From NCBI GenBank assembly GCA_007449985.2, contig VIIQ02000589.1:372001-436000 (forward strand): a DNA stretch of 64,000 bases, written 5' to 3'. The position numbers and the translations under genes were made by a program. The notes below the pieces were generated by a model. The model saw only the letters and a program-made list of their open reading frames with translations. It was not told the origin of the DNA and did no database searches. Of this stretch, positions 33,477 to 46,220 are shown piece by piece. Every line of letters starts with the position of its first letter. Position 1 is the stretch's first letter. The DNA is from Desmodesmus armatus. Lineage: Eukaryota; Chlorophyta; Chlorophyceae; Sphaeropleales; Scenedesmaceae.

Positions 33477-35559
33477 ATGCATACTTCACACTCGCCATGG
33501 CGCTCAGTTGCACAACAGCAGCGACACAGCCTGAAACTGCTACAACACTGGCATAACCGGTGTCAGCCCAGTAGGACAGGTCTGCTGCTCAAGTGCAACA
33601 ACAGCAAACACCAGGACCTTTATGTGGTGCTGGGAGTGCCCTATGACGCGGATGCTCCTGCCATCAGGGCTGCATTCAGAGCCAAGGCCAAGCTCCTGCA
33701 TCCTGATGGTGAGCAGCAGACTGGCAGTGCCCACACAAGCTCTCGTGTGCGGTGCTGGATGCTGTGAGATTTCCATCACAGGCCAATTCTATGATTTAAC
33801 ACAGTTGTTTGACCGCAGTCAACAAGGGAGCAGATGCAGAAGCAGCATTCAGGCTGCTCAGCAGAGCGCATGAGGTCCTGTCGGACACGATGCTCAGAGC
33901 AGCACATGATAACGAACTGCGAGAGCATATGCCCGAAGCCTCAGCTGCTCTGCGGGCCAGCGACCCCCGGTTTGCTAGGTGGGTTGGGGTGCAGGTCAAG
34001 ATGGAGGGGGGCCCAGACAGGAGAGTTGCATCAGCAGTAGGGTTGTGAGGTTTATCAAATAAGCAGCATGTATTGTACATCACTGGCGATTAGAGTGACC
34101 GCCACAATGTGTCCCATGACTGAAAGTTTATGCAACATTGCGAAACTTTGCCAATAGTATCAGCACTGCTGCCCTGAGGGCTGCCAACATATTGGAAAGA
34201 CCTGAGCTGTGAACTGACACCGTAACCCCCATATGCTTTTGAGCCAATTGCCGCCGTGCCTTGAGTATTGTTGAGCTTGTATGTTGTACACTATAAAATA
34301 GTATGCACATCCCTGACTTTCCTGATGCTGCTGATCGACCTCAGGTTTGAGCGCTGGCGGCGTGAGATAATGCCTGACTGCAATGCGCAGCTGGACGTGT
34401 GGACACACGAAGTGATGGACCTCATAGACACTGCAGAGGCAACACTCAGCAGACAGGTACAGGGCTGCTGGTGTCACAGCGTTGTGCTGGCTGATGACTG
34501 CATGACAGGCTGTCACTTGCTTGCCGTTGGGATTCCTATCTTGTAGTCGCCCCCCCCCCCCCCAACATGCACATGCAGTCCTGCATCTGTTGCCGGCTGC
34601 AGCAGTGCCGCACATATTGAGTTGCAATTCACACAAAATCTCCGTGAAAGCTACCTGGAACCCGCACTGTCATCAGATGTGTCAAAGCGCATGACTGCTC
34701 ACTGGCAGCATAGATCTCTTTCTGCTAGCCGATGCTGCAAGGCCAGCGCCTAGTAGTGCCAAGCTGACAGTGTGACAACTGCTGCTGCCGCAACATGCAG
34801 GAGCAGGAGTTCCGCTGGGCCATGGTGCAGGCAGCACCCCTGCCAGTGCCAGTGCTTCTCTAGACTGGCACAGCAGCAGCACCAGCGGTGGCAGCAGGGA
34901 CACCAGCCGGCAGGACAACATGCATAGGATACTGTATTGCATGCAGTACACCCTTGACGAAGCTGTCGCCAATGTCCAGCGGCTGTACGACAAGTGAGTT
35001 TGTGTGAAAAGCGTCAGTGGCACTGAGTGGCATGTATTTGTATGTTTCAGGAAGTTTGCAGTGTGGGGCAGCGTGTTTTGTCAGCTTTGCAACAAATTGT
35101 TTTTGCCGTTGCACGGGCGGATTGCATTGTCTGCGCCGGCCAACGATTTTGGCTTAAATTCATTGTCTGTGTTGGTTATCATCTCTTTGACGCCTCAGGG
35201 TCTGTCCCTCCTGTAATTTCATCAGCAGCCACCATCACCAAACCAGCAGCCAGCATGCATGCATATACCTCAAAACATCAACTCCAGCCATGCCTGTAGT
35301 CTGTCTGGAGCCTACTTATCACCGTGGCACTGCTGAGGTGTGCGCTGTATGTGCCCTGGTGCACCCGCTGACCTGCAGGCGCTACGGTCAGATGCAGGTG
35401 AAGTTTCCCGCCTACCCCGACATCGTGTGGTATGACAGGTGGCTGGAGGAGAGTGATGAATGGCTGGACGCATCAGAGCAGCTGGTGAAGAGGTGGCGGC
35501 CGCGGATAGCAGCAGTGGCACAGTGGCTGCCAGCAGCTGTGCCTGTCGGCACACAGTGA
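33477..35559 (+). CDS. DnaJ (J-domain) protein, one probable consensus frameshift
   Basis: Five exons: 33477-33708, 33819-33978, 34345-34456, 34801-34993, 35379-35559; about 292 residues. Co-chaperones of this type stimulate Hsp70 ATPase through HPD. The J-domain (residues about 45-115) reads LYVVLGVPYDADAPAIRAAF, then KAKLLHPD with the HPD split from VNKGADAEAAFRLLSRAHEV by an intron. The N-terminus is basic and Ser/Gln-rich (possible organelle targeting). The C-terminal part, with FERWRREIMPD and WYDRWLEESDEWLDASEQL, has no motif I know. Exon 34801-34993 begins in one frame (EQEFRWAMVQAAP) and continues in another (LDWHSSSTSGG then RILYCMQYTLDEA); one extra C in the run at 34837-34840 would join them and also fits both flanking phases. 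As written, the frame stops at 34861. The gene starts only 19 bases after the TFIIS poly(A) signal. Confidence 0.75.
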
Positions 35560-36633
35560 AACGGACCCTACACAAGTTGTTTTGACTCATGACTTTGTGG
35601 AACATGTGTCTCAGCTGCAGTCACCAGGCCCCCTGCCTGCCTGGTGCGACAGTGTACTTTACTTATTGTTGTGTTTGCCTCGGATGTGTGTATGAACGCT
35701 TGCGTCAGTGTTTTGCAGGCCCCATATTCTCGGACAGCGTCGTGCTATGCTTGTTGAGTTGTGTTTAGGCGGGCTGCTGGCCTGCACATACCGCGTGACC
35801 CTTTTCTTGTTCTTATACAAGCACCAACTTCTTGCCTCAGCGGCGCACCCAGCATATTTGGGCACCAGTCGTTCTGTATTTCATCGGAAATTGTATGATA
35901 CTCCTTTTGAATTTTCCGTCTGCGGGGTTGGCGGCACACACAACATCATCGGTTACAGTCGCATAAGGTACCTTACCTTATGCAGTTGGCAGCTGCAGAT
36001 TTACTGCTGTATGCACCATGACCACCACGGTGTCAGAGCACATGGCAGTCCTGTCTGCGTACAGTCGAGTTGCTAGGTCAAATTGTGGTCCGTGGTAGCA
36101 ACAAAACGTTGCCATCACGGCCCACAATGTGCCCTACAAACTCAACTTTAGGCAGATGGAAGTGGTGTTTGTGCTGTCTTCTTCATGGCGGTGCATGAGT
36201 GTTTGGATGTGTCGTGAAGGACAGTGCAGATTGCTTGCACGTAACCCAGAGGTACCCATCTACCACTCAGGGGTGCATGTGCCATCACACTGACAGGCTG
36301 CCACAGCCCCCCCCCCGATCCTGCCTGACCCTGCGGATGCACAACCCCTATGGACTGAGTTTGTACGTGCTTAACGTGGCACTGAAGAGGCTTGAACTGC
36401 TTCTTCAGGGCTCTTTTGCTGGCCATTGTACTTCAAGTTTGCAAAACCCATGTAGGCAGCTAGATTAGCCAATCAGTGGCTCGTAACGGTGAACATCGAT
36501 TAATGGTGTGTTCCTGCCAAGATTTACGTCCAGGGCTGTTTTTTTGTCAGTACTGATCTCTGATCAGCAACAGTACTGAGGTGCAGCTGCAGAAGCCATT
36601 GACCGTCAAAACAACGTTCAACATCTTATCACC
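35560..36633. other. intergenic region, no gene seen
   Basis: About 1.07 kb between the DnaJ stop and the MFS start in tandem orientation. Only short frames without support. ACCTTACCTTATGC at about 35970 is a small direct repeat. Confidence 0.35.
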
Positions 36634-39600
36634 ATGTCTCCAAGCCCTCAAGGCTACAGTCTTGTCATCCACAGCCAAATTCCAGCTCACGTCCTGACTA
36701 CTGCTGTCGAAAGCAGTACTGCACACATGGACCGCCTGTACAAAAAGCTGCAGTGGCGCTTGATGCCTCTTTTTTGCCTCTGCATCGTTCTCAACTACTT
36801 GGACAGAACCTCGCTGGCGTTTGCCAGCATACAGATGACACAGCAGCTGCAGTTCTCACCAGAGGTTCTGGGCCTGGGGGGTGGCCTCTTCTTCATATCA
36901 TACTGCTTGATGCAGGTAAAGACATCTTTGATAGTTGTTGCTTTCGCACACTTGTTTTGTATGCGTCATGTTTGAGCAGGCTGAACGCGGGCAACTGCAT
37001 GGCAGCCCAAGGCCTCTGCTAGCAGCAGCCCAACAGGTTGGCACACACCCATAAGCCCTATGGGTTCTTACTGTTGTTGTCGTCCTGCAGGTGCCATCGA
37101 ACATCATCTGCATGCGTGTGGGTGTCACACGCTGGCTGTCCTGCATCATGCTGTGCTGGGGTGCAGTGGCAACGCTGTTTGCAGCTGTGCAGAGCAAGTG
37201 GCAGTTCTACCTGCTCAGGCTGCTGCTGGGACTAACAGAGGCAGGCTCGTTCCCTGCAGTGTGAGTGGGCGTGCTGATCCTGACTACTGTAGAGCCATAC
37301 TTAAACTTGACCAGCCAGTTTTGCAGCACTTGAGGGGTGCTTCATGGGCCTCAGCCTAAGTCTGATTGTGTGGGAGCCAGCTGCATCGGTGTCGGGGGGC
37401 CACTTGAAAGTCTCAACTTGCGACCTGATTTTTGCCTGCAGGTGGTATGGGATCTCCCTGTTCTTCCCACCCACAAGGTGAGTCCAGGCATGTGGATTCC
37501 AGGGTTGCACCAGAAACTGACCCGGGCATTTATTTATGATCGTCCTCGTGCTGCTGCAGTGTACATGACATTCAACAGCTGGGCAAGTGCTGGAAGTGCC
37601 ATGGCGGCAAACTGCTGTCTGATCTGATGATGTGACAACAAACAATGAAGCATTGCCATGGGGTGCACCACCCCTGCTTCATGGTACATGCTGTCTGTGC
37701 GTCCTCAGCAACAACCAAGCACCTGGTGCCAGCCATTAGCACCAATTCCATGCTGTGTGTGTCTCTCTGTGTTGGCCGTGTGCAGAGCGTCTGTACCGTT
37801 TGCACTGCTGAATGCCTCAGTGGCTGCGAGTCAAGTGGTGGCTGCACCTCTGGCGGCTGCACTGCTGCGACTGGATGGGGTGGCAGGGCTGGCAGGATGG
37901 CAGTGAGTATCCTTGCACCCCTCCTTACGTCTCAAGCTGTGCATGTCTCAAGCACATCCACGTCCAAAGGTCATTAGGAATGACTCACTAAGGCAGGCAG
38001 GAGAGTACTCAGCCAGCCCAAAAGCAGCCTTCTTTCCTCAACTTCACGCTGGGCTTTGCTCTGAGCTGTTTGAGCAACACAATACAGTGCATGCTTTGTC
38101 AGCAACCACATACACCTGCCGTAGCTGGTGCACAATTGATATTTCACAGTGGCTATCATACCTGTACCATTGACTAAGCAGATGCCATGTCGCCACTGTG
38201 CCATGCAGGTGGGTGTTCCTTGGTGAGGGCTTGCCCTCCATAGTGCTGGCCATGGTCCTGCCCTGCCTGCTGCCTGGGGGCCCAGCCAGACTGAAACCTG
38301 GCAGGCTGCTCAGCCAAAAAGAGCTGCATCTACTGAGGGCTGATGTGAGTGCAGTACATGCAGGAGCAGATGCAGCAGCAGTGCATGTCTAGCCAGTGCA
38401 CGGCCAGCAGCAATATTGCGGCAGGTGGTTGCGACAACTTGGCCTGCAGCATGTCGGATGGGAAGGTGCTGGCTTGACTAGGGCTGGGCACTCAGTGTTG
38501 CTGTGCTGGACGTGTTGTTACTGTGTTGCCTGCACAACAAGCCCCTAGTTGCAGTCAAGTTGTAGTGCAGAACCGTAAAGCTCAGTACAGTTCAGCACAT
38601 CACAGTACTTGGGCTGGCAGAACACTAACGGTCTGCTGTCTGTAATGGCTTCTACCTGCTCGCAGAGAGAGCTCCCAACCAAGCACTCCAGCCACTCTAT
38701 CGACCTCAACAGTATTGAACAGCACAGCACAGCAGTGCCACTGCCTGCTGATGCAGCAGCAGGGCCTATCACACACAGCCTCTCACACATCAGCACGCCA
38801 CCTGGCCTGGGCCAACACCATCTACCCCCCTCGTCAGCAGCAGCACCAAGTGCGGGTGCAGCAACAAATGCAGGTGCAGTATCTGCTGATATGGAGCTGC
38901 CGCAGCGGCCGGTGCTGCTGGATGTGCCTCTGCTGCTGCGGGTGATGAAGATCTGGCAGATCTGGTTCCTGGCCTGCACTGAGGCCGTCAAAGGTGGGTC
39001 AACCTCGGTGGAAGCAACCCCTGTGAGTCTCAGACCAGTACCCAATCTCAAAGCTCGTTTGGTTGAATTTGTACAAGGTAATTACGTGGAGGTGGTGCTG
39101 AGGCATGGTGGGAATAGCCGTGATGCTATCCTCTGAAGACTTCAACGCACCACCCCCGCTCCTCTCTGCCACCTCACCGACTTGCAGGCATGTCCGTCAT
39201 GGCCCTGATGCTGTGGCTGCCAGTCATGGTCAACTCCCTGCTGTCTGGAGGTGACCCCACACAGCTCGCAGCACACCCCTCCACCTACACCACACACGCG
39301 ACCCACACCACAAGCCCCACCCACAGCAACGGCGACGACACCGGCACGCTGGCAGTCCTGCTGACGGCTATCCCCTTCAGCTGCGCAGCTGTGCTGACAA
39401 CAGGCCTGGGTGCCCTAGCACAGCACACAGGCAGTCCTCTGGTGTATAACTTTGTACCCAACTTGATTGGCGGTGTTGCCTTCCTAGCCTTTCCTTGGCT
39501 GGTGCATGCCAACCGTGTGGCTGGGTTTATTGCGCTGAGTATTGCATTGGCAAGTGGGTACGCCTCTAGCCCTCACCCCATGGCTGCATTGTCTCAGATC

Positions 39601-40233
39601 ACTGCTCAAGCACTGGCAAAGCAGCGGGAAGCTTCATTGCCAGGGAGCAGTAGGGGCATTGCTAGTGATGCGCAGGGGATAGCTCTGGCTCTACCTATGT
39701 ACAACACGATTGCGATGACAGGGGGTTTCTTTGGGCCGTGGTTGCTGGGTGTGGCGATTGAGAGGCTGGGTGGGTTTAGTGCTGGGGCAGTGGCGATGGG
39801 TGTGAGTATGCTTGCGGCAGGGGTAGCGGTGCTGCTGCTGTGGTGCCTGCATGGGCCCACAGCTGCTGCAGGACGCAAGCAGCCTGCTGCGGATTCTGAT
39901 TCTAGCCAGCACGGGAGTGACACTTCCTCTACGGAGCTCATGCATCAGATTCGCAGGGAGAGCAGCACTCCTGCAGTTGCAGGTGTGGTTGGCGCCCTGC
40001 GCACAAGTCAGGCAGGGGGTCTTGGCAGGAGCTTGAGAGGCAGCATGCGGCGAAAAGAAAAAGAGAATGATGCAGTAGCGGAGCAGGAGCGGCTGCTGTA
40101 TGGCGTGGCAAGAGGCAGTGAGGATGGTGCTGAGGCCGTGTCGAGGGATGCTGATGTGCTGGCATGTCGGGAGGGCAGCAGCCCTAGGGTGCCCTTCCAG
40201 CGGAGACCAGCTGCCTTGCCGCAGGACAGTTGA
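36634..40233 (+). CDS. major facilitator superfamily transporter (ACS-type organic anion family)
   Basis: Seven exons: 36634-36915, 37091-37260, 37442-37477, 37786-37902, 38209-38344, 38666-38993, 39188-40233; 2115 nt, 704 residues. TM1 reads LMPLFCLCIVLNYLDRTSLAFA, with the NYLDRxxLxxA signature of the anion:cation symporter (allantoate/phthalate/vesicular-glutamate-like) branch; also GLGGGLFFISYCLMQVPSNI (TM2), FYLLRLLLGLTEAGSFPAVWYG (TM4) and WVFLGEGLPSIVLA. Between TM6 and TM7 is a Ser/His-rich loop of about 75 residues (exon 38666-38993), and the C-terminal half includes MALMLWLPVMVNSLL and a GGFFGPWLLGVAIERLGG. A long cytosolic tail (about residues 575-704, with RRKEKE) is atypical. Substrate unknown. 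A TGTAA at about 40357 is a probable poly(A) signal. A possible skipped exon sits at 37561-37627 and would stop the frame if included. Confidence 0.85.
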
Positions 40234-41403
40234 GGGCAAGCTGTACTCAGGGGTTAACAATTTCTGGTTGGACAAAACACGGTTGGGCCAGCCTGCCTTG
40301 GGGCCAGGTTGTTGGCAACGTGCAGCTGTTGGCACGTCTTTGAAGTTTTGTGCGTCGTGTAACTGTGTGCGGCCATACAACATGTCCAAGAAATGAGTAA
40401 GGTGCAGACAGACAATGCACCGGTGTGACTATTCATGCCGATGTTTCACTTCACAAGCCATGTGCAAAGAGCATGAGGCAACCTGGCAATGCCTCTTACC
40501 CAGCTGTCAACTTTGGCTGCTACATCGTAAGCAACAGTCTGCGGTAACACACCAGCAAGCAAGGTTTCTGTGCAGAATGAACGGGGGTAGCTGACTCAAG
40601 TGTTGGGTTCAAGGTCTGGCCACCACATGGCAATTTACAACAGTTGCATAACTTGATGGCCCTTGAAGGTCCTGCAAGACATTGACACATGCCATAGGAT
40701 GTGTCACGCTGGCCCAAACCGCAAACACTATTGTGCCATGATTGCAACAAGTGCCAAGGCATCTTCAAAGGCCCTGCATTCAAGTCAACAAAATGATACT
40801 GGCCAACATTTGACAACGTGGCAAGCTGCACCGCCAAATGGTTAGCACAGCCGCTCTCAGGCTGTGCCAGCAAGCCGCATGCCCTGCTGTATGTTTGCAC
40901 CCAACACTGATGTAGTGGCCCACACATCATGTCCAGCGCTAGCAGACTGCAAAAGCACGCTTCTTGAGCACTTGCTGATCATGCCATGAACATACCATGC
41001 CCTCATTCACAAGCACCACACAATGTTGCTTGTTGAGGTCCCAATTTCAGATGGAGCTAGGCCAAAAAAAGCTGCAGTTAAGGACCCAGCAAGACAACAA
41101 TGCAACAACGTCCTACACTGCAAAGGCAGAGTGTAGGTTCCCGGCCTCCATTGGAAGCAGTGCTTGAGCAGTCCATATTGCATTCCAGCTCCCGAGCACT
41201 TGCTTCATTAGCATGTGAACCCAGATAACAAACGAAACAAGGCAGACAGTCCCTCCCAGCGGCTGTTGCATACTGGCAAAAGCTGGGATACGGTCAACGT
41301 CACAAGCATGTTCAGGCAGTTGTTGTGCGGCAAAAATAAATCCTTTTTCAACTTTGTGGACAGCCTGGCAGCAGCCAACTTAGCTCACTCAGCTGGGTGC
41401 GGC
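40234..41403. other. intergenic region, no gene seen
   Basis: About 1.2 kb between convergent genes (MFS and haloperoxidase-like). It holds the MFS 3' UTR and then unassigned sequence. Confidence 0.35.
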
Positions 41404-41545
41404 TCATGCAAAGAGCCTCCTGCCAGCTGCAGCATTCTTCTCTGAGGCTACTGCTGCGTTGCTGGCGGCGCCCTTTGGCGCTGGCTGCTGGAAGCGGTCA
41501 AACTCCTTGCCAGCCAGTAGCCCAAATGATTGATCCCGAGTGAGG
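41404..41545 (-). repeat. tandem copy of the haloperoxidase-like gene's C-terminal tail
   Basis: CCTCCTGCCAGCTGCAGCA occurs at about 41416 and again, in the real last exon, at about 41567 (151 bp apart), followed in both by CTTCTCTGAGGCTACTGCTGCG. On the minus strand this copy reads GKEFDRFQQPAPKGAA and ends RRLF-Ala-stop, against NKVYDRFQQPAAKGAA in the gene. It lies downstream of the stop and is not translated if the last exon is as annotated. Confidence 0.8.
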
Positions 41546-41554
41546 GCGTGCCAC

Positions 41555-44500
41555 CTATGCCAACAACCTCCTGCCAGCTGCAGCACCCTTCTCTGAGGCT
41601 ACTGCTGCGCCCTTTGCCGCTGGCTGCTGGAATCGGTCATACACCTTGTTGGCCACTAGCTTGCCCAGCTTGGCCCCATCCTCATTACTGAAGCGGAAGT
41701 GCACCCCTGCAAACAGACGGGACTCTGCGCAGCAGTGCAACAGAGGCATACAGGGGAGGTAAGAGAGCAAGTTGTGTCAGTAACAGTGAGAGACAGCCGA
41801 CTCGTCTGCAGCTGGTAGTTGGAGTCAGTGGGGGCATGCCATACCATGATTCGCTGTGGTGGCGGGGCACCCAAGAGTTAGCTGGCTGGTGTCGAGGTTG
41901 GGACCTTGTCCCCCATACCTGTACTGAGTTATGTGTGGTACTTATGCTTTTGAGACAACATGCAAATCAAATCGCATGCTGGCACAGAGATTGAGAGCGT
42001 CTCTGTCTCCAGCAATGCTTAGCACCATATGAACACAGGAGCTCAGCACCCGCCACCTGGCTGGCACAGCTGTGCTTGCGTTGCTGCCAAACAGACATAA
42101 CATGCTGACAGAACAATCTGCACCCTCTGCATCTCTCACCTCCAACCTCTTTGGCTGCAGCGGTGATGGACTTGTAGGTGCGGGTGAGCCAGGGAGCGCT
42201 CTCAGAGGTGAAGGAGAAAGTGACGTCATCCTTGCCCAGGGTTTTGACCAGCGTTTCTGCTATGGCCCACACGGCAGCCTGGTGACCACTCAGGTACTCA
42301 GGATGGGGTGGGGTAGACCTGCCAGATTGAAACAGCAATGTGTTTGTCAGTCAGCTGGTGGTACACGCTGGACAATGTTGCTTGAGATGACTGTGCGAGG
42401 TGCCAATCTGGTCCAACTCTACAGGATTGCCCAAACAGGCAGTGCAGTCAGTGCACTGATCGCACTGTGTGAAGAGTGTCAGACAAGTTGTAGTCATTGT
42501 CACCCACTGTTGTGTCAAAACACATTCATCCACGTCAGCAGATGCATGGTTGCTCCAACATTATACAGAAGAGAACCGGATACATAGCCAGCTGCACAAG
42601 CTCTTTCTGCTAGGCCTCAATCGTGTCCGACCCCTGCTAGGCGCCCCACCCCCCTGGTTGATGTGTGTGCTGGTACTCACAGGAGGGGCTCCCAGTCTGG
42701 CACTGCCTGAGAGCCAGAGAAGCCAGACCTGAAGGCTGTGATGGGACGCCAGTACAGCACAGAGTACTTCAACTGCACCAACAGCAACAGCAACAGCAGC
42801 AGCAGCAGTAAAAGCAGCAGCAGCAGCAGCAGCAGCAACAGTAGCAGGTCAGATATTCGAGGCTGGTTGATTTCAAAGTTTGGCGAGTGCTTGAGTGGCT
42901 ACAGCTGCAGCTTTTGAAATGGCCAGATTGCTGCTGTATCTTGTGCAGCCTCAGGCAGTGCACAACGGTTGTGCAGTTGTGGATGACTCGGGACTGGCAA
43001 GTGGACTTACCCTGTAGGTGGTGATAGCTGCGTCGGCAGCAGCGCTGGCAGCCCGTGCGTAAAACAGGGCAGTGTCCTGCAGTGACATGTCTGCAGGAAG
43101 CACCTGCAGGAACACAGCACAGCATAGCACAGCACATAACCGCATGTTACTTGGCACTGCTGTAGGTACTGTGAAGACAAGCCATGCGGGATGCATATGC
43201 AACGCAGGCCTGCAGGGGTTGTCCACTGCAGTGGCAAATTGATGTGAGGATCAGTTACGAAATTGAATCAAGCCAGCTGTCACATAGAACGTGAGCGCTA
43301 CAAGGTTATGGTCAGTAACAATATTAGCAGTTCAGCAAGGTCCTTGGTGAGGAACTGGTGGTGCAAATCATGCAAATTTTCATGCCACGATGTTGCTGGA
43401 AGGTATGGTACACTGCACCGGCGCAGAGGATCCTGCAGCTGCATGTCTCTCACCTCCCTAGCAATCTTCAGCCAGAAACCTGGGATGGCTGACGTGTTGC
43501 CGCCAGCAGCCCAGAAGAATGCAGAGTCTATGGAAGGCAACAGCAACACAAACCGCAACAGAAGAAGCATCAAAACACACGGCACATACATGGCACAACA
43601 GAAGACTTGGCTGTCAACAGATCGCTGTGACACCCCCACATCTGTGTTGTGAGACTGCGTATGGCACGTTCAGCTGACTAGCTCACAGCTTGCGCAGCAC
43701 ATGCTAAGGTACAGCTGCATGTTGGTCTGTCACAGTCTTCAAAATGTCATGTGAACATCAAGAGGGAGCACATACCCCCCTGTATCCACCGTCACGCTGT
43801 CTTCTCTTCAACACCCCACGTATGGCGTGCCACATTGTGCATGTTTGTCACAATTGTGGCAGGCCCCCCAAAACCCCACCTATGTCTGTACATACACCCT
43901 ACGCAGGTATGTCAACTGTTTCCTCTTGAAAGGGGAGAATTCTCAGGAAAAAAGGCCGTGATGTGTCACGCAGCACTGAACCCAGCTCACCCGTGTCGTA
44001 CTGTGTCCTCTGCTTGCTGTTCTTTGCCCCCTTGGCCATGGCCTCCTTATAAGCCTCCTGATAGTCCTTGGGGGCCTGAACACTGGGCCCTTAGATGCAT
44101 CAGTATTGGCAGCCAGCTCATCACGCTCCTGCAGGACCACACAGGGACGATCAGCATGATCAATGATGTAGGTATGGAGGGAAGTTGCAAGCAGGTAATT
44201 TCACCGCTGGGCGGTACTCTCTACATGGACCGGCATTGGTTGGTCAGTGGCCCCAGCTGGAGTGATCCCAAACTTTGTGGTTCGATGCACAGGGACGAGC
44301 ACGTCTGAAGCTGTTGGGGATGCAGCTGAGTGCACTAGTGCTCAGCTGGCATTTGCTGTTGATATGTGCATGGCCAGACACATTGCCTCTTCTGCATGAG
44401 CGGCACATGCTGCATGTTCAAGCTGACTGTGACGTCATTTTGGCATGTGAGGCTGCTGCCAGCGCCGCTGCTGCACACCTTGGTTGTCAGCTTGAAAGGT

Positions 44501-46220
44501 GGTGTGTTGCCCAGCTGAGGGACCAGGTTCATCATCTGCAGCGGCAGCAATGCAGTGGTTGCAGAGCAGCCAATTGCTACTAATGCAATTGATCTCTCAC
44601 ACAGGTGTTGGCTGATGCTCTGTGGCACCTGCTCAAGGCAAATGCTGTCCTGCCAACCACCAGGGGGTGTGTTTGGACCCAAGCTAATGCCCCCTGAAGT
44701 GGCGAGGGCTGCATTGCACCGGGCATCCACTTATCAGCCAAAACCTGCTTGAGGCATACAGGTTTAAGAATGATGTCCATGCTGTTCAACAGTGTTCATG
44801 CTGTCGATGCTGACGCAGCAGCCAACAGCCACCTGACGGTCAGACCGACAGAATGCAGCACGGAGAAACAGTGCCACTGTCGGACAGCACACCTGGTTGG
44901 GTGCAAACTGGTAGGCATACGCTGTGCCTGCTGCTGCAGGCTTGAACATTGCCCAGTTGGTGCTGCCATCAGCCGCCCTGCAGCAGCAACACGGCAGTGC
45001 AATTCTGGCCGTGAATTTGCCACGAAGCCTTTGTGCAACCATCTTGTTTCTGGGGAGTATGCGAGATCTGTGGGTCAACTCTGCCAGTTAACGCCATCTG
45101 CACAAGGGGTGGCACCTGTGCAACCTGCTCCTGGAGTCAAGTTTGCTGCAACTACCCAGCACACAGGGTGGCTTATGAAGATGCGCAAGCAGTGTCAGTG
45201 GGAGGGCAGTGTGAGGATGCTCAGCTTACCTTTCCTTGAGTATCTTTGCAGTGATGGGTGCTGCAATGCCAGCAGCCTTCCTCTTGTCCTCTGCACTGAC
45301 AGCCATCAGCTGCCTGCCAATCATCATGTCAAACTTGCCTTGCAGCCAGGGGAAGGAGCCACTCATGATGCCATGTGCGGCGATGGCTGCGGCAACAACA
45401 GTCGACACAGCTACTGCCTACGGTACCGACACTGTACTGCCAGGAGCGCAGGCCCAGGCAGAGGGTGCAAAGTGTCGTGGTACAAAAGTAAGGTTTAAGG
45501 CATACCAGAAGGATTTCAAGCAATCATGCAGTGCCAGACGGCAATAGCACGCACAGGTTCAAGTCGAAAAGAACCTGAATCTCTGTAAGGTTCTGGTAAG
45601 ACGCGCAAGCAATTCAGTATAGCTACAGTGAAAGTATATCTGGGGCCGGGCTGGTCTAACTTGTTGAGATGCCAGGCAGCACTTACCTGCAAGCGCAGGT
45701 GGTGGAGCACCCCCTGCTGACAGTGCCTCGTGCATGGCGAGCCCCATCATGGCATAGAACCTGCCAGCGATAGGGCCCTGGACACCCAACAAAGCAACGG
45801 TCGCTTGCGTCTCGTTCATCCCTGTACATCAACACCATACAGTAGTAAACTCAGTTGTGCACAGGTGTGTCGCACACTGTGACTGCACTGGCAGTGCAGG
45901 ATGCAGGTCGCATGTATGGCAGCAACAGCAGCCACCAAGTGATACAGAAGTGTCTCAAGTGCCCCGGCTGGGCAGGTAATGGTGCATCAGAAGTTGCAGC
46001 AGTCCTGGTACAGTGTATGACTCGCTGGTGCGCCTGGTGCTGCTGCTCAAGGCCTGGTCAAGCGTGCAGATCGGCAATGTTGACCGCAAGATCGCAATAG
46101 CTGCCTTCCACCTGGTCTGCCAGACTCACATGTGTGCACAATATTAGTTTTGGCTTGGGCATTTGCTGCTGCTGCCACACAGGCCAGCAGCAACGTCACC
46201 AGCACTGCTCGAGGGGACAT
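41555..46220 (-). CDS. vanadium-dependent haloperoxidase-like (PAP2-type) secreted protein
   Basis: Eleven exons on the minus strand: 46220-46130, 45821-45687, 45413-45230, 44977-44893, 44535-44479, 44075-43991, 43527-43454, 43103-43011, 42772-42681, 42318-42140, 41706-41555; 1227 nt, 408 residues. Residues 1-21 (SPRAVLVTLLLACVAAAANAQA) are a signal peptide. Family signatures in order: VQGPIAGRFYAMMGLAMHEAL, a QxxxLVPQLGNTPPF segment, DSAFFWAAG, YSVLYWRPITAFRSG (the RP motif), PPHPEYLSGHQAAVWAIAE (SGH, catalytic His) and GGVHFRFSNEDGAKLG (final His of the phosphate/vanadate site). The same fold covers vanadium haloperoxidases and acid phosphatases; the WRPI, YxSGH and GVHF set points to the haloperoxidase-like branch. 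Acceptor of the third exon is ambiguous by two bases. If active it would oxidise halides with peroxide outside the cell. The C-terminal tail (RFQQPAAKGAA) is Ala/Lys-rich. Confidence 0.87.
42781..42840. repeat. interrupted (CAG/CAA)n run next to an acceptor
   Basis: CAG and CAA units with a TAAAAG interruption, in intron 42773-43010. On the gene's strand it is a CTG/TTG run ending about 8 bases before the 3' splice site of exon 42772-42681. Confidence 0.85.

Noticed and set aside
37561..37627. Possible extra MFS exon encoding YMTFNSWASAGSAMAA
   Set aside because: It has an acceptor, but inclusion breaks phase and stops the frame; joining 37477 directly to 37786 gives an intact transporter. 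It may be a relic exon.
44262..44290. tRNA B-box-like GGTTCGATGC
   Set aside because: No A box, no cloverleaf arms around it.
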